Below, in pieces: positions 9,052 to 17,892 of a stretch of 64,000 nt of DNA. The stretch spans positions 2,790,001 through 2,854,000 of the forward strand of contig NZ_AP022606.1 of the NCBI RefSeq assembly GCF_010728725.1, read 5' to 3'. Each line of letters starts with the position of its first letter. Position 1 is the first letter of the stretch. Under the pieces are notes generated by a model. That model made no database searches and was not told where the DNA came from. It was given only the letters and a program-made list of their open reading frames with translations. The DNA comes from Mycobacterium branderi. Its GTDB lineage: Bacteria; Actinomycetota; Actinomycetes; Mycobacteriales; Mycobacteriaceae. Position numbers and translations under genes: made by a program.

Positions 9052-12000
9052 TTACGCGCTGTACCGCGCTTCGCTCTCCGCCTCGGTGATCAGACGCTCG
9101 CGCCGTAGGAACCCGACGAGATCGTCGACCGTGTCGGCCAGCGCCGGCTCGTGCCGCCGAACCTTGGCCAGCGCCCGCGCCTGCCTGTACTGGCTGTTGT
9201 CGTAGCGCTTGTCCCGCATGGCCTGGATCTTGCCGGACGAGCGGGTGAGGAAATCGACCAGCGGGTAGAGCGCATCGCCCGGCGTGCACCGGTGGTTCAC
9301 CTCGTCGGTGAAGGACGGGATGTCCAGGTAGTCAAAGCGGTAGCCGTGGCGTTCGGACAACAGCCGGGTGATGTCGGTGAGGTTGTAGTAGTCGTCGGCG
9401 GTCAAGTTGAACACCGTACCCGCCTGCATCGGAAGGCCCATCAGCGCGACGACGTGATCGGCGATCAAATCCGCCGGCAGCAGGCTGATCTGGTTGCGGG
9501 CGTCGACGGCCAGCCCGTGCTCGATCATGAACGCGGTGAGCCGCACCAGGATGTCGTCCTGGCTGCCGAAGCCCGCGTTGGTCGGGGAGATGAGCGACGG
9601 ACGGTAGATACGCACATCAAGTCCCTGGCGCTGCGCTGCCAGCACCAGCTGCTCGGCGACCCATTTAGTCTGCGAGTAACCGAAGTCCAGGCCGCTCATC
9701 TCCTCGTTCGCATAATCTTCGCCGACCACCGGCATGGTGCTCCAGCCGTAGATGAACGTGCTGGAGACCAGGTGGAACGCCTTCCGGTGTGCGGTCATGG
9801 CCAGCCGCAGCAGTTCGTGCGTGCCGGCCACGTTGGTGGGCCGCAGGGCGTCGTAGGTGCGGACGTAGTTGACCAGGGCGCCGTTGTGCACGATCGCGTC
9901 GATGCTCTCGGCCAGTCGCTGGAACGCGGCCTCGCCGATGCCCAGGTTCGGCTCGGCCAGATCGCCGCAGATCACCCGCACCCGCGCGCGGACCTCGGCT
10001 TCCAGGCGCGGCGACCACAGGTGCGCCTGCCGCAACCCGGCAACGATCCGGTCCAGGCCGTGCGCCGCATCGGTGGCTCGCACCAGGGCGTGCACCGTGT
10101 AGGACGTCTGCGCCAGCAGGCTGCTGACCAGGAACGGCCCGAGGAATCCGGTGGCGCCGGTCAGCAGGATGTCGGTCGGCACGCCTTCACGCGCCGGCGG
10201 CAGGGCCGGCAGCGGCAGTTGCGCGTCGGCACGCATCTGCCGGGTCTCGTATTCCTCATACTCGGCAGCAATCTGGTCCAGTGTCTGCCGCAAGGTCTGG
10301 AGCGGCAGCTCGGCCCCCTCTCCGAACTGCCGCATGAGCCGGAAGAACTCGGCAACCGTCAGCCGCTGCAGCAACCGCGTGTTGACCTCTTTGGCCAGCT
10401 CGCCGGCGCCGTGCTCTCTTAGCAAGGCCTGCAAGTCGGTGTGGAGTTCCGCCAGGGCAAGCGAGTCGATGCCCAGATCGGCGAAGCTGCAGTCCTCCTG
10501 ACCAGTCAGGTCGTAGCTCTCGATGAGGTAACGGAAACGGTCCAGCGGACCCGCGCCGGCACCCGGCGCTTCCGGCGCCTGGTGCGAGTGGGTCGCCAGC
10601 ACGGGCAGCTTGCCGTCCAGCCACAGCTGACGGGTGTGCGCGCGCCGGATCTTCCCCGACGTGGTCTTGGGAATGCTGCGCGGCGGCGAGAACACGATGG
10701 TCTGCGGATCGATGTGGCAGTGCCGGCGGATCGCCCGCGCCAGCATCTTGGCGTCCGGCAGCGCGTCCTTGTCGCGCACCTCGGCGACCACGACCAGTGA
10801 TTCCTGGTCGTCGCGCTCGACCGAGAAGGCGGCCACGCAGCCGCCGCGGACCTGTGCGGCCGAGCGTTCCACGACGGCCTCGATGTCCGACGGGTAGCAG
10901 TTGACGCCGCGCACGATGATCAGGTCCTTGCGCCGGCCGCAGACGAACAGCTCGCCCTCGTAGAGGAAGCCGAGATCGCCGGTTCGCAGATAGGTGTGGT
11001 CGTCGTCGCCGACGATGCGCGCCTCGAACGTCTCCGCGCTGAGTTCGGGACGGCGCCAGTAGCCGCCGCCCTTGGACGCGCCGTCCACCCAGACCTCGCC
11101 GATCCGGCCCTCGGCCAGGTCCTGCCGCGACTCGGGGTCGACGATGCGGATCACGTTTCCGGCGACGGGCTTGCCGGAGCTCACCAGCGGCGTCTGGTTG
11201 TTGTTTTCGGGCACGGCCTTTTCGACCCGCACCGCGTTCTGCTCCAGCGCTCGCTTGTTCACGGTCACGGTCTGGCGCCCCTTGAGCGTCACCGCCAGGG
11301 TGTTTTCGGCGAGACCGTACGCGCCGGTCAGCGCGTCGGGCCGCAGACCGTAGGGAGCGAAGCGCTCCCGGAAGCGGGCAAACGTCTTGTCGCGCAAAGG
11401 TTCTGCGCCGACCACGATGCTGTCCAGGCTGCTCAGGTCAAGGCCGGCCAGTTCGGCGGTGGGAAGCTTGTCCTCCCGCAGGCAGTACTCCAGGCCGAAG
11501 TTCGGCGCCGGCGTGTGGGTGCCGCGGACCTCGCTGATCAGCCGCAGCCAGGCAGAGGGCCGCTGGAGGAAGTCGGCCGGCGACATCCCGTGTGTGGTCC
11601 CGCCGAGCACGACGATGAACAAGTAGGCGGAGATCAGCCCCATGTCGTGGTGCTGCGGCAGCCAGCTGACCGCGACTTCCTTGCCGGTGAACGCCGAGGC
11701 GTTGGCGATGACGTTGGCGTGGCTGACGATCACGCCCTTGGGGTCGCTGGTGGAACCGGAGGTGTACTGCAGGAACAGCACCGGACCGGGGGTGTCCGCG
11801 ACGGCAGCGCCACCGAAGTCCTGCGTGGCATCCGTGGCGAACCACGGCAACTCCGGCAGCTGCGCGACGTCGGCCCAGGGCAGCCCGCCTTGCTGGTTGC
11901 CCAGCAGCGAGCGGAAGTCGTACTCGAGTTGCTTGGTCGACAGCACGGCCTTGGCCTGGCAGTCCCGCGCGATGAAGCTGAGCTTGGCCAGCCCCGCTTC

Positions 12001-12291
12001 GAAGGACATCGGCAGGGGAGGGCTGACCGGAACGGCGATCACGCCGATGCGCGCGCAGGCGTAGAAGGCCGCGACCATCTCCAGGCCCGGGGGGTAGACC
12101 AGCAGCGCCCGGTCTCCCGGCCGCAGCCCGGCCTCCGTTGAAAGGTAGGCGGCCAGCTCACGCGTCCGCTCGGCGAAGCTCTGGTAGGTGTAGTGCTCGA
12201 GCTCGCGGCCCTCGATGTCGACGAACCGGTAGAGGGTCTGGTCCGGCTGCCGCGCTTCCCACTTCTCGAGGTAATCGATAAGCGTCTCCAT
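9052..12291 (-). CDS. FAAL-ACP-thioester reductase megaenzyme
   Basis: 1079 residues in three parts. Residues 1 to about 570 are an adenylating domain of fatty acyl-AMP ligase type with the core LQYTSGSTSDPKG (174-186), LRTGDLG, and the C-terminal KTTSGKIRR. Next is a phosphopantetheine carrier domain with Ser610 in GIDSLA. From about 705 is an NADPH-dependent thioester reductase with GATGFLG (712-718) and YSQTK as the catalytic Tyr/Lys pair. Such enzymes activate a free fatty acid, hold it as a carrier thioester and release it as aldehyde or alcohol. The layout recalls carboxylic acid reductases, but with a FAAL-like activating domain. It is the first gene of the operon; the ATG at 12291 follows a long AT-rich leader. 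The chain length is unknown. Confidence 0.88.
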   Translation of the reverse strand: METLIDYLEKWEARQPDQTLYRFVDIEGRELEHYTYQSFAERTRELAAYLSTEAGLRPGDRALLVYPPGLEMVAAFYACARIGVIAVPVSPPLPMSFEAGLAKLSFIARDCQAKAVLSTKQLEYDFRSLLGNQQGGLPWADVAQLPELPWFATDATQDFGGAAVADTPGPVLFLQYTSGSTSDPKGVIVSHANVIANASAFTGKEVAVSWLPQHHDMGLISAYLFIVVLGGTTHGMSPADFLQRPSAWLRLISEVRGTHTPAPNFGLEYCLREDKLPTAELAGLDLSSLDSIVVGAEPLRDKTFARFRERFAPYGLRPDALTGAYGLAENTLAVTLKGRQTVTVNKRALEQNAVRVEKAVPENNNQTPLVSSGKPVAGNVIRIVDPESRQDLAEGRIGEVWVDGASKGGGYWRRPELSAETFEARIVGDDDHTYLRTGDLGFLYEGELFVCGRRKDLIIVRGVNCYPSDIEAVVERSAAQVRGGCVAAFSVERDDQESLVVVAEVRDKDALPDAKMLARAIRRHCHIDPQTIVFSPPRSIPKTTSGKIRRAHTRQLWLDGKLPVLATHSHQAPEAPGAGAGPLDRFRYLIESYDLTGQEDCSFADLGIDSLALAELHTDLQALLREHGAGELAKEVNTRLLQRLTVAEFFRLMRQFGEGAELPLQTLRQTLDQIAAEYEEYETRQMRADAQLPLPALPPAREGVPTDILLTGATGFLGPFLVSSLLAQTSYTVHALVRATDAAHGLDRIVAGLRQAHLWSPRLEAEVRARVRVICGDLAEPNLGIGEAAFQRLAESIDAIVHNGALVNYVRTYDALRPTNVAGTHELLRLAMTAHRKAFHLVSSTFIYGWSTMPVVGEDYANEEMSGLDFGYSQTKWVAEQLVLAAQRQGLDVRIYRPSLISPTNAGFGSQDDILVRLTAFMIEHGLAVDARNQISLLPADLIADHVVALMGLPMQAGTVFNLTADDYYNLTDITRLLSERHGYRFDYLDIPSFTDEVNHRCTPGDALYPLVDFLTRSSGKIQAMRDKRYDNSQYRQARALAKVRRHEPALADTVDDLVGFLRRERLITEAESEARYSA

Positions 12292-12923
12292 CGTCCGGAG
12301 TCACTCTCCCTTCCAGGCTCGTCTTAACTGCAATCAATAGAACAACTTCGTTACTGGATACAGCCGATCGTAGCGCTGCTAAGCAATGTCTGGCAAAGTC
12401 TAATCAGGCTTTTTAGTGGCCATACACTGAACTCACAACAACTTCCCAGCTTTCTGAAGTGGGTGCGGCATTTACGGGCGGTGTGTCGATGTGTTTCTGC
12501 TCACTGAATCAACCCCAACAGGGCGCTATTAGTCCATAGATACTGCGATCAGTAGCTCAGTGGATCATAAATTCCCAGGTAAGACGTCTTTAATTCTGCG
12601 GATACGCTATTACTGGACTACTGAAACGTAATTTTCTGTAACCGCTGATATTTCGCGTCCGGTTTGTGCTCTGGCCCGGCCGACCGGCTTTTGGTCGTCG
12701 CCGGATTAGTAGAAATGTGTGCAAGAAAGATCCATAGCGCGGTCGGTATATGGACAAATCCCCGCAACCCCAGCAAACACTGTCTGTCATCGCCGAGGGC
12801 GATGGCTCCTGGGTTGCCGCCCGTCGGCGACGCCAGGCAACGGCATCGACCCGCGGCGCTACAGAAGTCATAATGTACTGAGATACGGATTACTGAGATA
12901 CGTTGCCGAGAAGGAGGCCGACG
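12292..12923. other. 632-bp AT-rich intergenic region
   Basis: No convincing gene. Base composition is visibly more AT-rich than the flanks. It must hold the promoters of the FAAL operon (leftward) and of the small gene at 12924 (rightward). The pentamer TACTG recurs at 12352, 12541, 12611, 12619, 12876 and 12891. A 93-codon open frame on the minus strand (12590-12871) has no recognisable features and was not accepted. Confidence 0.6.
12876..12902. repeat. Direct repeat, possible operator of the gene at 12924
   Basis: TACTGAGATACG occurs twice (12876-12887 and 12891-12902) with a 15-bp period, ending 9 bp before a strong AAGGAGG ribosome site (12911-12917). Spacing and position suit tandem sites for a small dimeric DNA-binding protein. 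Confidence 0.5.
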
Positions 12924-13229
12924 ATGAGCGGTATCAGAGGCGACGACGGGCGGCCTCGCGCCGCAGGTGGGCGGGTCACACCCGCGGTGGCGGCGGCGCC
13001 GACCGAACCGTTCGCCATCGGCCGGACACGGACTGCCCGAACACGACGGACGGTCGATCTTTCAGCCGCCCAGCACCGGGCCCTCGACATCTGGCAGCGA
13101 GAAGCCGCCGACCGGCTCGGACTCGCCCGCGTCACCGGACAAGAGGTCCTCGTTGCACTCGTCGACCAACTGCTGAGCGACCCGAAGCTCTCCACGCAGA
13201 TCATCCGCACCATCCGCGCTCGGCGGTGA
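12924..13229 (+). CDS. Small conserved protein, possibly ribbon-helix-helix-like DNA-binding
   Basis: 101 residues from the ATG at 12924, chosen because AAGGAGG ends 6 bp upstream; a TTG at 12903 would bypass it. The N-terminal 45 residues are basic, Ala/Pro-rich and probably disordered. The C-terminal part is helical, with a beta-like segment RRTVDLSAAQHRALD followed by two predicted helices (VTGQEVLVALVDQLL and LSTQIIRTIRARR). That arrangement resembles RHH/partition-type DNA-binding proteins, but no family was recognised with confidence. A tandem repeat directly upstream could be its own operator. It converges on the lipid kinase gene. Confidence 0.65.
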   Translation: MSGIRGDDGRPRAAGGRVTPAVAAAPTEPFAIGRTRTARTRRTVDLSAAQHRALDIWQREAADRLGLARVTGQEVLVALVDQLLSDPKLSTQIIRTIRARR

Positions 13230-13238
13230 AGGGCGCGG

Positions 13239-14237
13239 CTAGCCGTGCGCTACCGGGGCGACGCGGATGCGCGGCCCGGCGCGGGCGACAAGCCTGACGA
13301 TGCCGTCGAACCGCTCGCCGTCGATGATCGGTGACAGCGGCTCGTCGTCGGCCTCGATGATCATCTCTTTGCCGTTGACGTCGCGGACCCCGCTACCGCG
13401 CAGCCTGCCGTAGGTGAGCGCTGCGGGAAGCTGCACGACAATGCTCGACGGCCTGATCTCCCCGGCCTGGAAATGCAGCGCGCCGGGTTCGGACGCCCGT
13501 GGGAACAGCCGGAACGGACCCCCGATGCGCAGGTCGATCGCGCCGGCGTGCAGCACCCGGTGCGTCCGGGTCGGAACCTCCTCGCCGTCGATGACGACGC
13601 GGGCATGCGTCGGCGCGAACAAGTGGGCCGCCCAGTTCTCCCTGTCCATGTGGCCGGGAGCGACCTTGTTGGTGATGTAGTCGCCGAAGGTGCGACCGAT
13701 CACCCGGGCGACGGCCGCACGGCCGTGATCGGGGTTGGCGTAGTACTTGTCGTAGAACCGGTTGCCCACACCTCCGGCGGCCATCCCGAAGCACAGCCGG
13801 TGAAACGGCGCACCGTCCGCGGTTGCGCCGTCGAGCTCCAGGGTGTCGAGCGACATTTCGGGCGGGAACCTGTCTTTGGCCGCGGCAGCGGTCAGTGTGC
13901 GAACGATCGCGTCGGCGCGCCCGCGCACCCGTGCCTTGCGCGCGACGGCGTTGACGCTGCCGCCGTTGGTGGGCACGAAAGCCGGCCATTGTTCCGGATC
14001 GCCGACGCAGTGCTGCATTTCGTTGACCAACCAGTGCAGGGCGCCGTCGCCGCCGTCACCCACCAGATGCGTGACCCGCGGATGGAGCTCCTCGATGACC
14101 TTGCGGAGCTCCTCGATCGAGGCGGTTTCGTGCACTTCGCCCCACGGCCCGACGATGCGGCGCAGCTCTTCGCTGCGATCTCCCCGCGCGGCCAGGTTCT
14201 TGCGTGCGCGCGGATTGACGATGACGCCTAAATACAT
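13239..14237 (-). CDS. Diacylglycerol kinase-family lipid kinase
   Basis: A 332-residue member of the DAGK/sphingosine kinase catalytic family. MYLGVIVNPRARKN at the N-terminus and GDGGDGALHW near residue 60 are the family's nucleotide-binding signatures, and PTNGGSVNAVARK follows as the next conserved block. The C-terminal half is the all-beta lipid-binding domain. It would phosphorylate a lipid hydroxyl using ATP; in mycobacteria relatives act on diacylglycerol or glycolipid precursors. The substrate cannot be assigned. It is transcribed alone, divergent from the SDR gene at 14403. Confidence 0.8.
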   Translation of the reverse strand: MYLGVIVNPRARKNLAARGDRSEELRRIVGPWGEVHETASIEELRKVIEELHPRVTHLVGDGGDGALHWLVNEMQHCVGDPEQWPAFVPTNGGSVNAVARKARVRGRADAIVRTLTAAAAKDRFPPEMSLDTLELDGATADGAPFHRLCFGMAAGGVGNRFYDKYYANPDHGRAAVARVIGRTFGDYITNKVAPGHMDRENWAAHLFAPTHARVVIDGEEVPTRTHRVLHAGAIDLRIGGPFRLFPRASEPGALHFQAGEIRPSSIVVQLPAALTYGRLRGSGVRDVNGKEMIIEADDEPLSPIIDGERFDGIVRLVARAGPRIRVAPVAHG

Positions 14238-14402
14238 CCGCAGATCTCCGTTGAGGGAATGCTCCTCGGCGGGTGCGCGGGTGCGCTCAGGTGGGATTTC
14301 GCACGCATCCCGTGGACGATACCTGCGACGGCGTTTTCGCCGGGCAATCGGCTGACCGGCGGCGGTGTTCGACGCTCATGCGGACTCATTACTGTGTCTG
14401 CC

Positions 14403-15272
14403 ATGCCTGGTTGGACCGCAGCAGACCTGCCCTCGTTCGCCGGACGCACTGTCGTCGTCACCGGCGCCAACGCCGGGCTGGGTGAGGTGACCGCCCGCGA
14501 GCTGGCTCGTGTCGGTGCCCACGTCATCCTCGCGGTGCGCAACACCGAAAAGGGTGAGGCCGCCGCCCGGCGCATGACCGGAGACGTCGAGGTACGTCGG
14601 CTCGACCTGGAAGATCTGTCGTCGGTGCGGGCTTTCGCCGACGGCGTGGACGCGGTCGACGTCCTGGTCAACAACGCCGGGATCATGGCCGTCGACCACG
14701 CGCTGACCGTCGACGGCTTCGAGCGCCACATCGGCACCAACCACCTCGGCCACTTCGCGCTGACCAACCTGCTGTTGCCCAGGCTCACCGACCGCGTGGT
14801 GACGGTGTCGTCGCTCATGCACATGTTTGGCTACATCAGCCTCAAAGACCTGAACTGGCAGTCCCGCCCGTATTCGCGGTGGCTGGCCTATAGCCAGTCC
14901 AAACTGGCCAACCTGCTGTTCACCAGTGAGCTGCAGCAGCGCCTGCAGACCGCCGGCACGTCGCTGCGGGCGCTGGCCGCCCACCCCGGCTGGTCGCATA
15001 CCAACCTGCAGGGCCAGTCCGGACGCACAGTCAGCGACGCGGTGGTACTGGCCGTCGACCGGGTGGTGTCCACCGATGCCGACTTCGGTGCCCGGCAGAC
15101 GTTGTACGCGGTGTCGCAGGATCTGCCCGGCGACACCTACGTCGGCCCGCGGTTCGCGTTTTACGGTTCCAGCGGGCCGACCTGGCGTAACTGGCCGGCG
15201 AAGCGGTCGAGCACCGCGGCGGCGCTCTGGGAGTTGTCCGAGCAGCTGACCGACACCAAGTTTCCGCTCTGA
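14403..15272 (+). CDS. Short-chain dehydrogenase/reductase
   Basis: 289 residues from the ATG at 14403; an upstream in-frame start at 14259 would add an unrelated leader. The classical SDR signatures are present: TGANAGLGEVTA (cofactor), DVLVNNAGIMA, and YSQSKLANLL with catalytic Tyr and Lys. It resembles the retinol-dehydrogenase-like SDRs common in mycobacteria that use NADP(H). The physiological substrate is unknown. It is 72 bp upstream of the DMT permease gene, which has its own strong ribosome site. Confidence 0.85.
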   Translation: MPGWTAADLPSFAGRTVVVTGANAGLGEVTARELARVGAHVILAVRNTEKGEAAARRMTGDVEVRRLDLEDLSSVRAFADGVDAVDVLVNNAGIMAVDHALTVDGFERHIGTNHLGHFALTNLLLPRLTDRVVTVSSLMHMFGYISLKDLNWQSRPYSRWLAYSQSKLANLLFTSELQQRLQTAGTSLRALAAHPGWSHTNLQGQSGRTVSDAVVLAVDRVVSTDADFGARQTLYAVSQDLPGDTYVGPRFAFYGSSGPTWRNWPAKRSSTAAALWELSEQLTDTKFPL

Positions 15273-15344
15273 GGGTGCACAGACGTCGCGGTTTCGCCGC
15301 GAAGCTCGTCGAGCACACTTGTGAGCACTAGGCAAGGAGGTCAG

Positions 15345-16241
15345 ATGTCGAATACGGATATCGCGGGGTTTCTTGCGCTCTGCGCCGCGCTGGCCGCCGC
15401 GATCGGCAGTGTGGTCCGCCAGCGGATCGCACAGCAGATCACCGACGAACAGGTCGGCCACTTGGCGCTATTCGGGATGTTGGTGCGCGACGGCCGGTGG
15501 TGGCTCGGCGGTTTGGGGGACGTCGCCAGTTACTGCCTGCTTGCCGCTGCACTCGACAAGGGGTCGGTCATGTTGGTCACGGCACTGCAGGTGACCGTGC
15601 TGCTGTTCGCCCTGCCCATCTATGCGCGGGTGACCCGTCATCGGATTACTCGCCGGGAGTGGATCTGGGCGGTCGTACTGGCCGCAGCCTTGGCGGTTGT
15701 CGTCACGGTCGGTGATCCGACGGCCGGCCAATCCCGCGGCTCGCTGGAAACCTGGATCGTCGTGGCCCTCGTGATGGGCCCGGCATTGGCGTTGTGTGTG
15801 GTGGGCGCCCGGATCTGGTCGGATCGCCCGGCCGCGGCGGTCCTGCTGGCGGCGGTGTCGGGTTCGGCGTTGGCGCTCTTCGCGGTGCTGACCAAGGGCA
15901 TTGTCGACGTGCTCGAACACGGGGCAGGTGCGCTCTTGCGAACCCCGGAGTTGTATGCCTGGATCTTGGCCGCGGTGGTCGGAATGATCTTCCAGCAGTC
16001 GGCTTTTCGGGCCGGCGCGCTGACGGCTTCCCTTCCGACGATCACCGTGGCGAAGCCGGTGGTGGCCACGGCGCTGGGGATCCTCGTGCTCAAGGAGACC
16101 TTGGAAGCCGATGGGCCGGAGTGGCTTTTGCTGGTGGCGGCGGCGGTGCTGGTGATCGTGGCGACCGTTGGCCTGGCACGCGGAGAGGCCGCCACGATGA
16201 CGGCCGGCGCCGGGCACGACGCGAAGGTCGACGCGCTTTAG
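15345..16241 (+). CDS. DMT/EamA-family membrane transporter
   Basis: About 298 residues with roughly ten hydrophobic segments in two homologous halves, as in the drug/metabolite transporter superfamily. The ATG at 15345 is preceded by AAGGAGG (15334-15340); a farther upstream GTG would bypass it. It likely acts as an inner-membrane exporter or permease; the substrate is unknown. The last 4 bp overlap the end of the convergent pruC gene, leaving no room for a separate terminator. Confidence 0.8.
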   Translation: MSNTDIAGFLALCAALAAAIGSVVRQRIAQQITDEQVGHLALFGMLVRDGRWWLGGLGDVASYCLLAAALDKGSVMLVTALQVTVLLFALPIYARVTRHRITRREWIWAVVLAAALAVVVTVGDPTAGQSRGSLETWIVVALVMGPALALCVVGARIWSDRPAAAVLLAAVSGSALALFAVLTKGIVDVLEHGAGALLRTPELYAWILAAVVGMIFQQSAFRAGALTASLPTITVAKPVVATALGILVLKETLEADGPEWLLLVAAAVLVIVATVGLARGEAATMTAGAGHDAKVDAL

Positions 16242-17809
16242 CGCTCTGTGGCCCGCAGGCTCAGCGAAAGCACCAGCCGCACATCGGGTTCGGCGAGCGA
16301 CGTCGACAGCAGCCGTTCGATCCGGCGGACCCGGTAGCGCACGGTGTTGGGATGCACGTGCAGCTGCTGTGCCGCCGCGCCGACATCGCCGAAGCTGTCC
16401 AGGTACGTGCGCAGCGTTTCGGCCAGCGCCGGCTCACGGGTACGTAGCTCGCGGACCCGTGGGTCGACGAGCCGGTCGTCGGCACCGACCATCGTGACGA
16501 TCTCGTCGAGCAGCACGGTGGTGCGCGCCTCGGCCAGCGAGCTGACCTGACCGATCGAATCCGGGTGGCGCGCAGCGCTATCCAGCACGCGGTCGACCTC
16601 GGCACGGGCCGCGGCCACCCCGGCCAGTCCGTTGACGGGCGCTGCGATGACGGCCCGCAGGCGCAGCCCCAGCTCGGTGTGCAGAGAGCCGATGGTGCCG
16701 CGAACCCAGGATGCGACCGACGCGGGTTTGGCGGTGTGGGGAAGCAACACATATGTCCGCGAGCCGCTCGACGTGACCTGGGCGTCGGCGCGAAAAGCGC
16801 TGGCGCTCAATGCGATTATGTCGGGCAGTCGGGTGTGTCGATCGGCGGAGTCGACGCCGAGAAGTGCGGCGCTGCCGTCGGCGGCAATGCCCAGTTCGTG
16901 GGCGATGTCGCTGGTGTCGAGGCGTTCCTTGTCGGCCAGGCCCAGCAGCTGCTGGACCCGCAGCGCGTGCGTCGAGGGCCGCGCCGCCAGCCGCGACATG
17001 GTCCGGGCAGCCAGCACCGCGGCGCCGCGCAGCACTTCCTCGGCATCGTCGGCCAGCGGCCGCGAGCCGCGCTGCACCCAGATGGTCCCGACGAACGCAG
17101 GAGGGCGCCGCGCGTCGACCGGTGGCTGGTGAATGCCGATCGCCAGCCGCGAGCGCAGGCCCAACTCCGGGCGCTCCTTGACGTGCACCACCTCGTCGCC
17201 CGCCCGCAGCGCGTCGAAGATGCCGGCGCGGCTGATCCACTCCAGATGCTCGGGCGGACCGGCGCGGCCGAGGATCGACAGCCGCCGCAACTCGTCGGCC
17301 TCGTCGTTGGACGCCGAATAGGCCAGCACATGCGACTGCTCGTCCTCGATGCTGACCATGCCGTGGATGCGGTCGGCCACCGACTGGGCCAGACCGAAGA
17401 GGTCTGTCCCCGAGTCGTAGCGGGGGTCCGTTCGATGATGCTCCAAGACGTGATTGACCAAGCGGTACAACCGTTCCCAGCGGGCCCGCGGGTCCACGGC
17501 GACCACCGCTGACCCGGCCTTGGCGGCACGACCCACCAGCGCACCGGAGGGCTGCTTGGCGAAGATGGCCACCGGCGCACTCGACTGCGTGCCGATCCAG
17601 CGCTGCGCCTCGTCGTCGCTGACGCCGAGCAGGAAAAACACGTCGGCCGAATCCGCGCCCGGCGCCAGGCCGAGACGTACGTCGTCGGAGTCGATCAGCG
17701 CCGCCGACGCCACCGGCAGATCCAAGCCGCGCGGGGCGTCGACCAGGCTGACCATGGTCGCGTCCAGGGCCAGCAGCAACTGGCCCAGCCCGACGCCCGT
17801 CACCCGCAT
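16238..17809 (-). CDS. pruC: PucR/CdaR-type activator of proline utilisation
   Basis: A 523-residue regulator with a C-terminal PucR helix-turn-helix (about residues 460-515, including HVHPNTVRYRVRRIERLL) and a long N-terminal sensory part. It stands divergent from pruA with an 83-bp gap, the same arrangement as Rv1186c (PruC) and pruA-pruB in M. tuberculosis, where PruC activates the proline catabolic genes. The symbol rests on that synteny plus domain type. The shared gap holds both promoters. Confidence 0.85.
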   Translation of the reverse strand: MRVTGVGLGQLLLALDATMVSLVDAPRGLDLPVASAALIDSDDVRLGLAPGADSADVFFLLGVSDDEAQRWIGTQSSAPVAIFAKQPSGALVGRAAKAGSAVVAVDPRARWERLYRLVNHVLEHHRTDPRYDSGTDLFGLAQSVADRIHGMVSIEDEQSHVLAYSASNDEADELRRLSILGRAGPPEHLEWISRAGIFDALRAGDEVVHVKERPELGLRSRLAIGIHQPPVDARRPPAFVGTIWVQRGSRPLADDAEEVLRGAAVLAARTMSRLAARPSTHALRVQQLLGLADKERLDTSDIAHELGIAADGSAALLGVDSADRHTRLPDIIALSASAFRADAQVTSSGSRTYVLLPHTAKPASVASWVRGTIGSLHTELGLRLRAVIAAPVNGLAGVAAARAEVDRVLDSAARHPDSIGQVSSLAEARTTVLLDEIVTMVGADDRLVDPRVRELRTREPALAETLRTYLDSFGDVGAAAQQLHVHPNTVRYRVRRIERLLSTSLAEPDVRLVLSLSLRATER

Positions 17810-17892
17810 ATTGTGCGATTCTACTGTCGAAAGCCCCTCGGGTTGTCTGATCGGCCAAAGGCTGTGCGCTTCTTGGCGGGGATCCTGAGGGC

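Noticed and set aside
12590-12871. 93-codon open frame on the minus strand in the AT-rich gap
   Set aside because: No ribosome site or recognisable motif; lies in non-coding composition.
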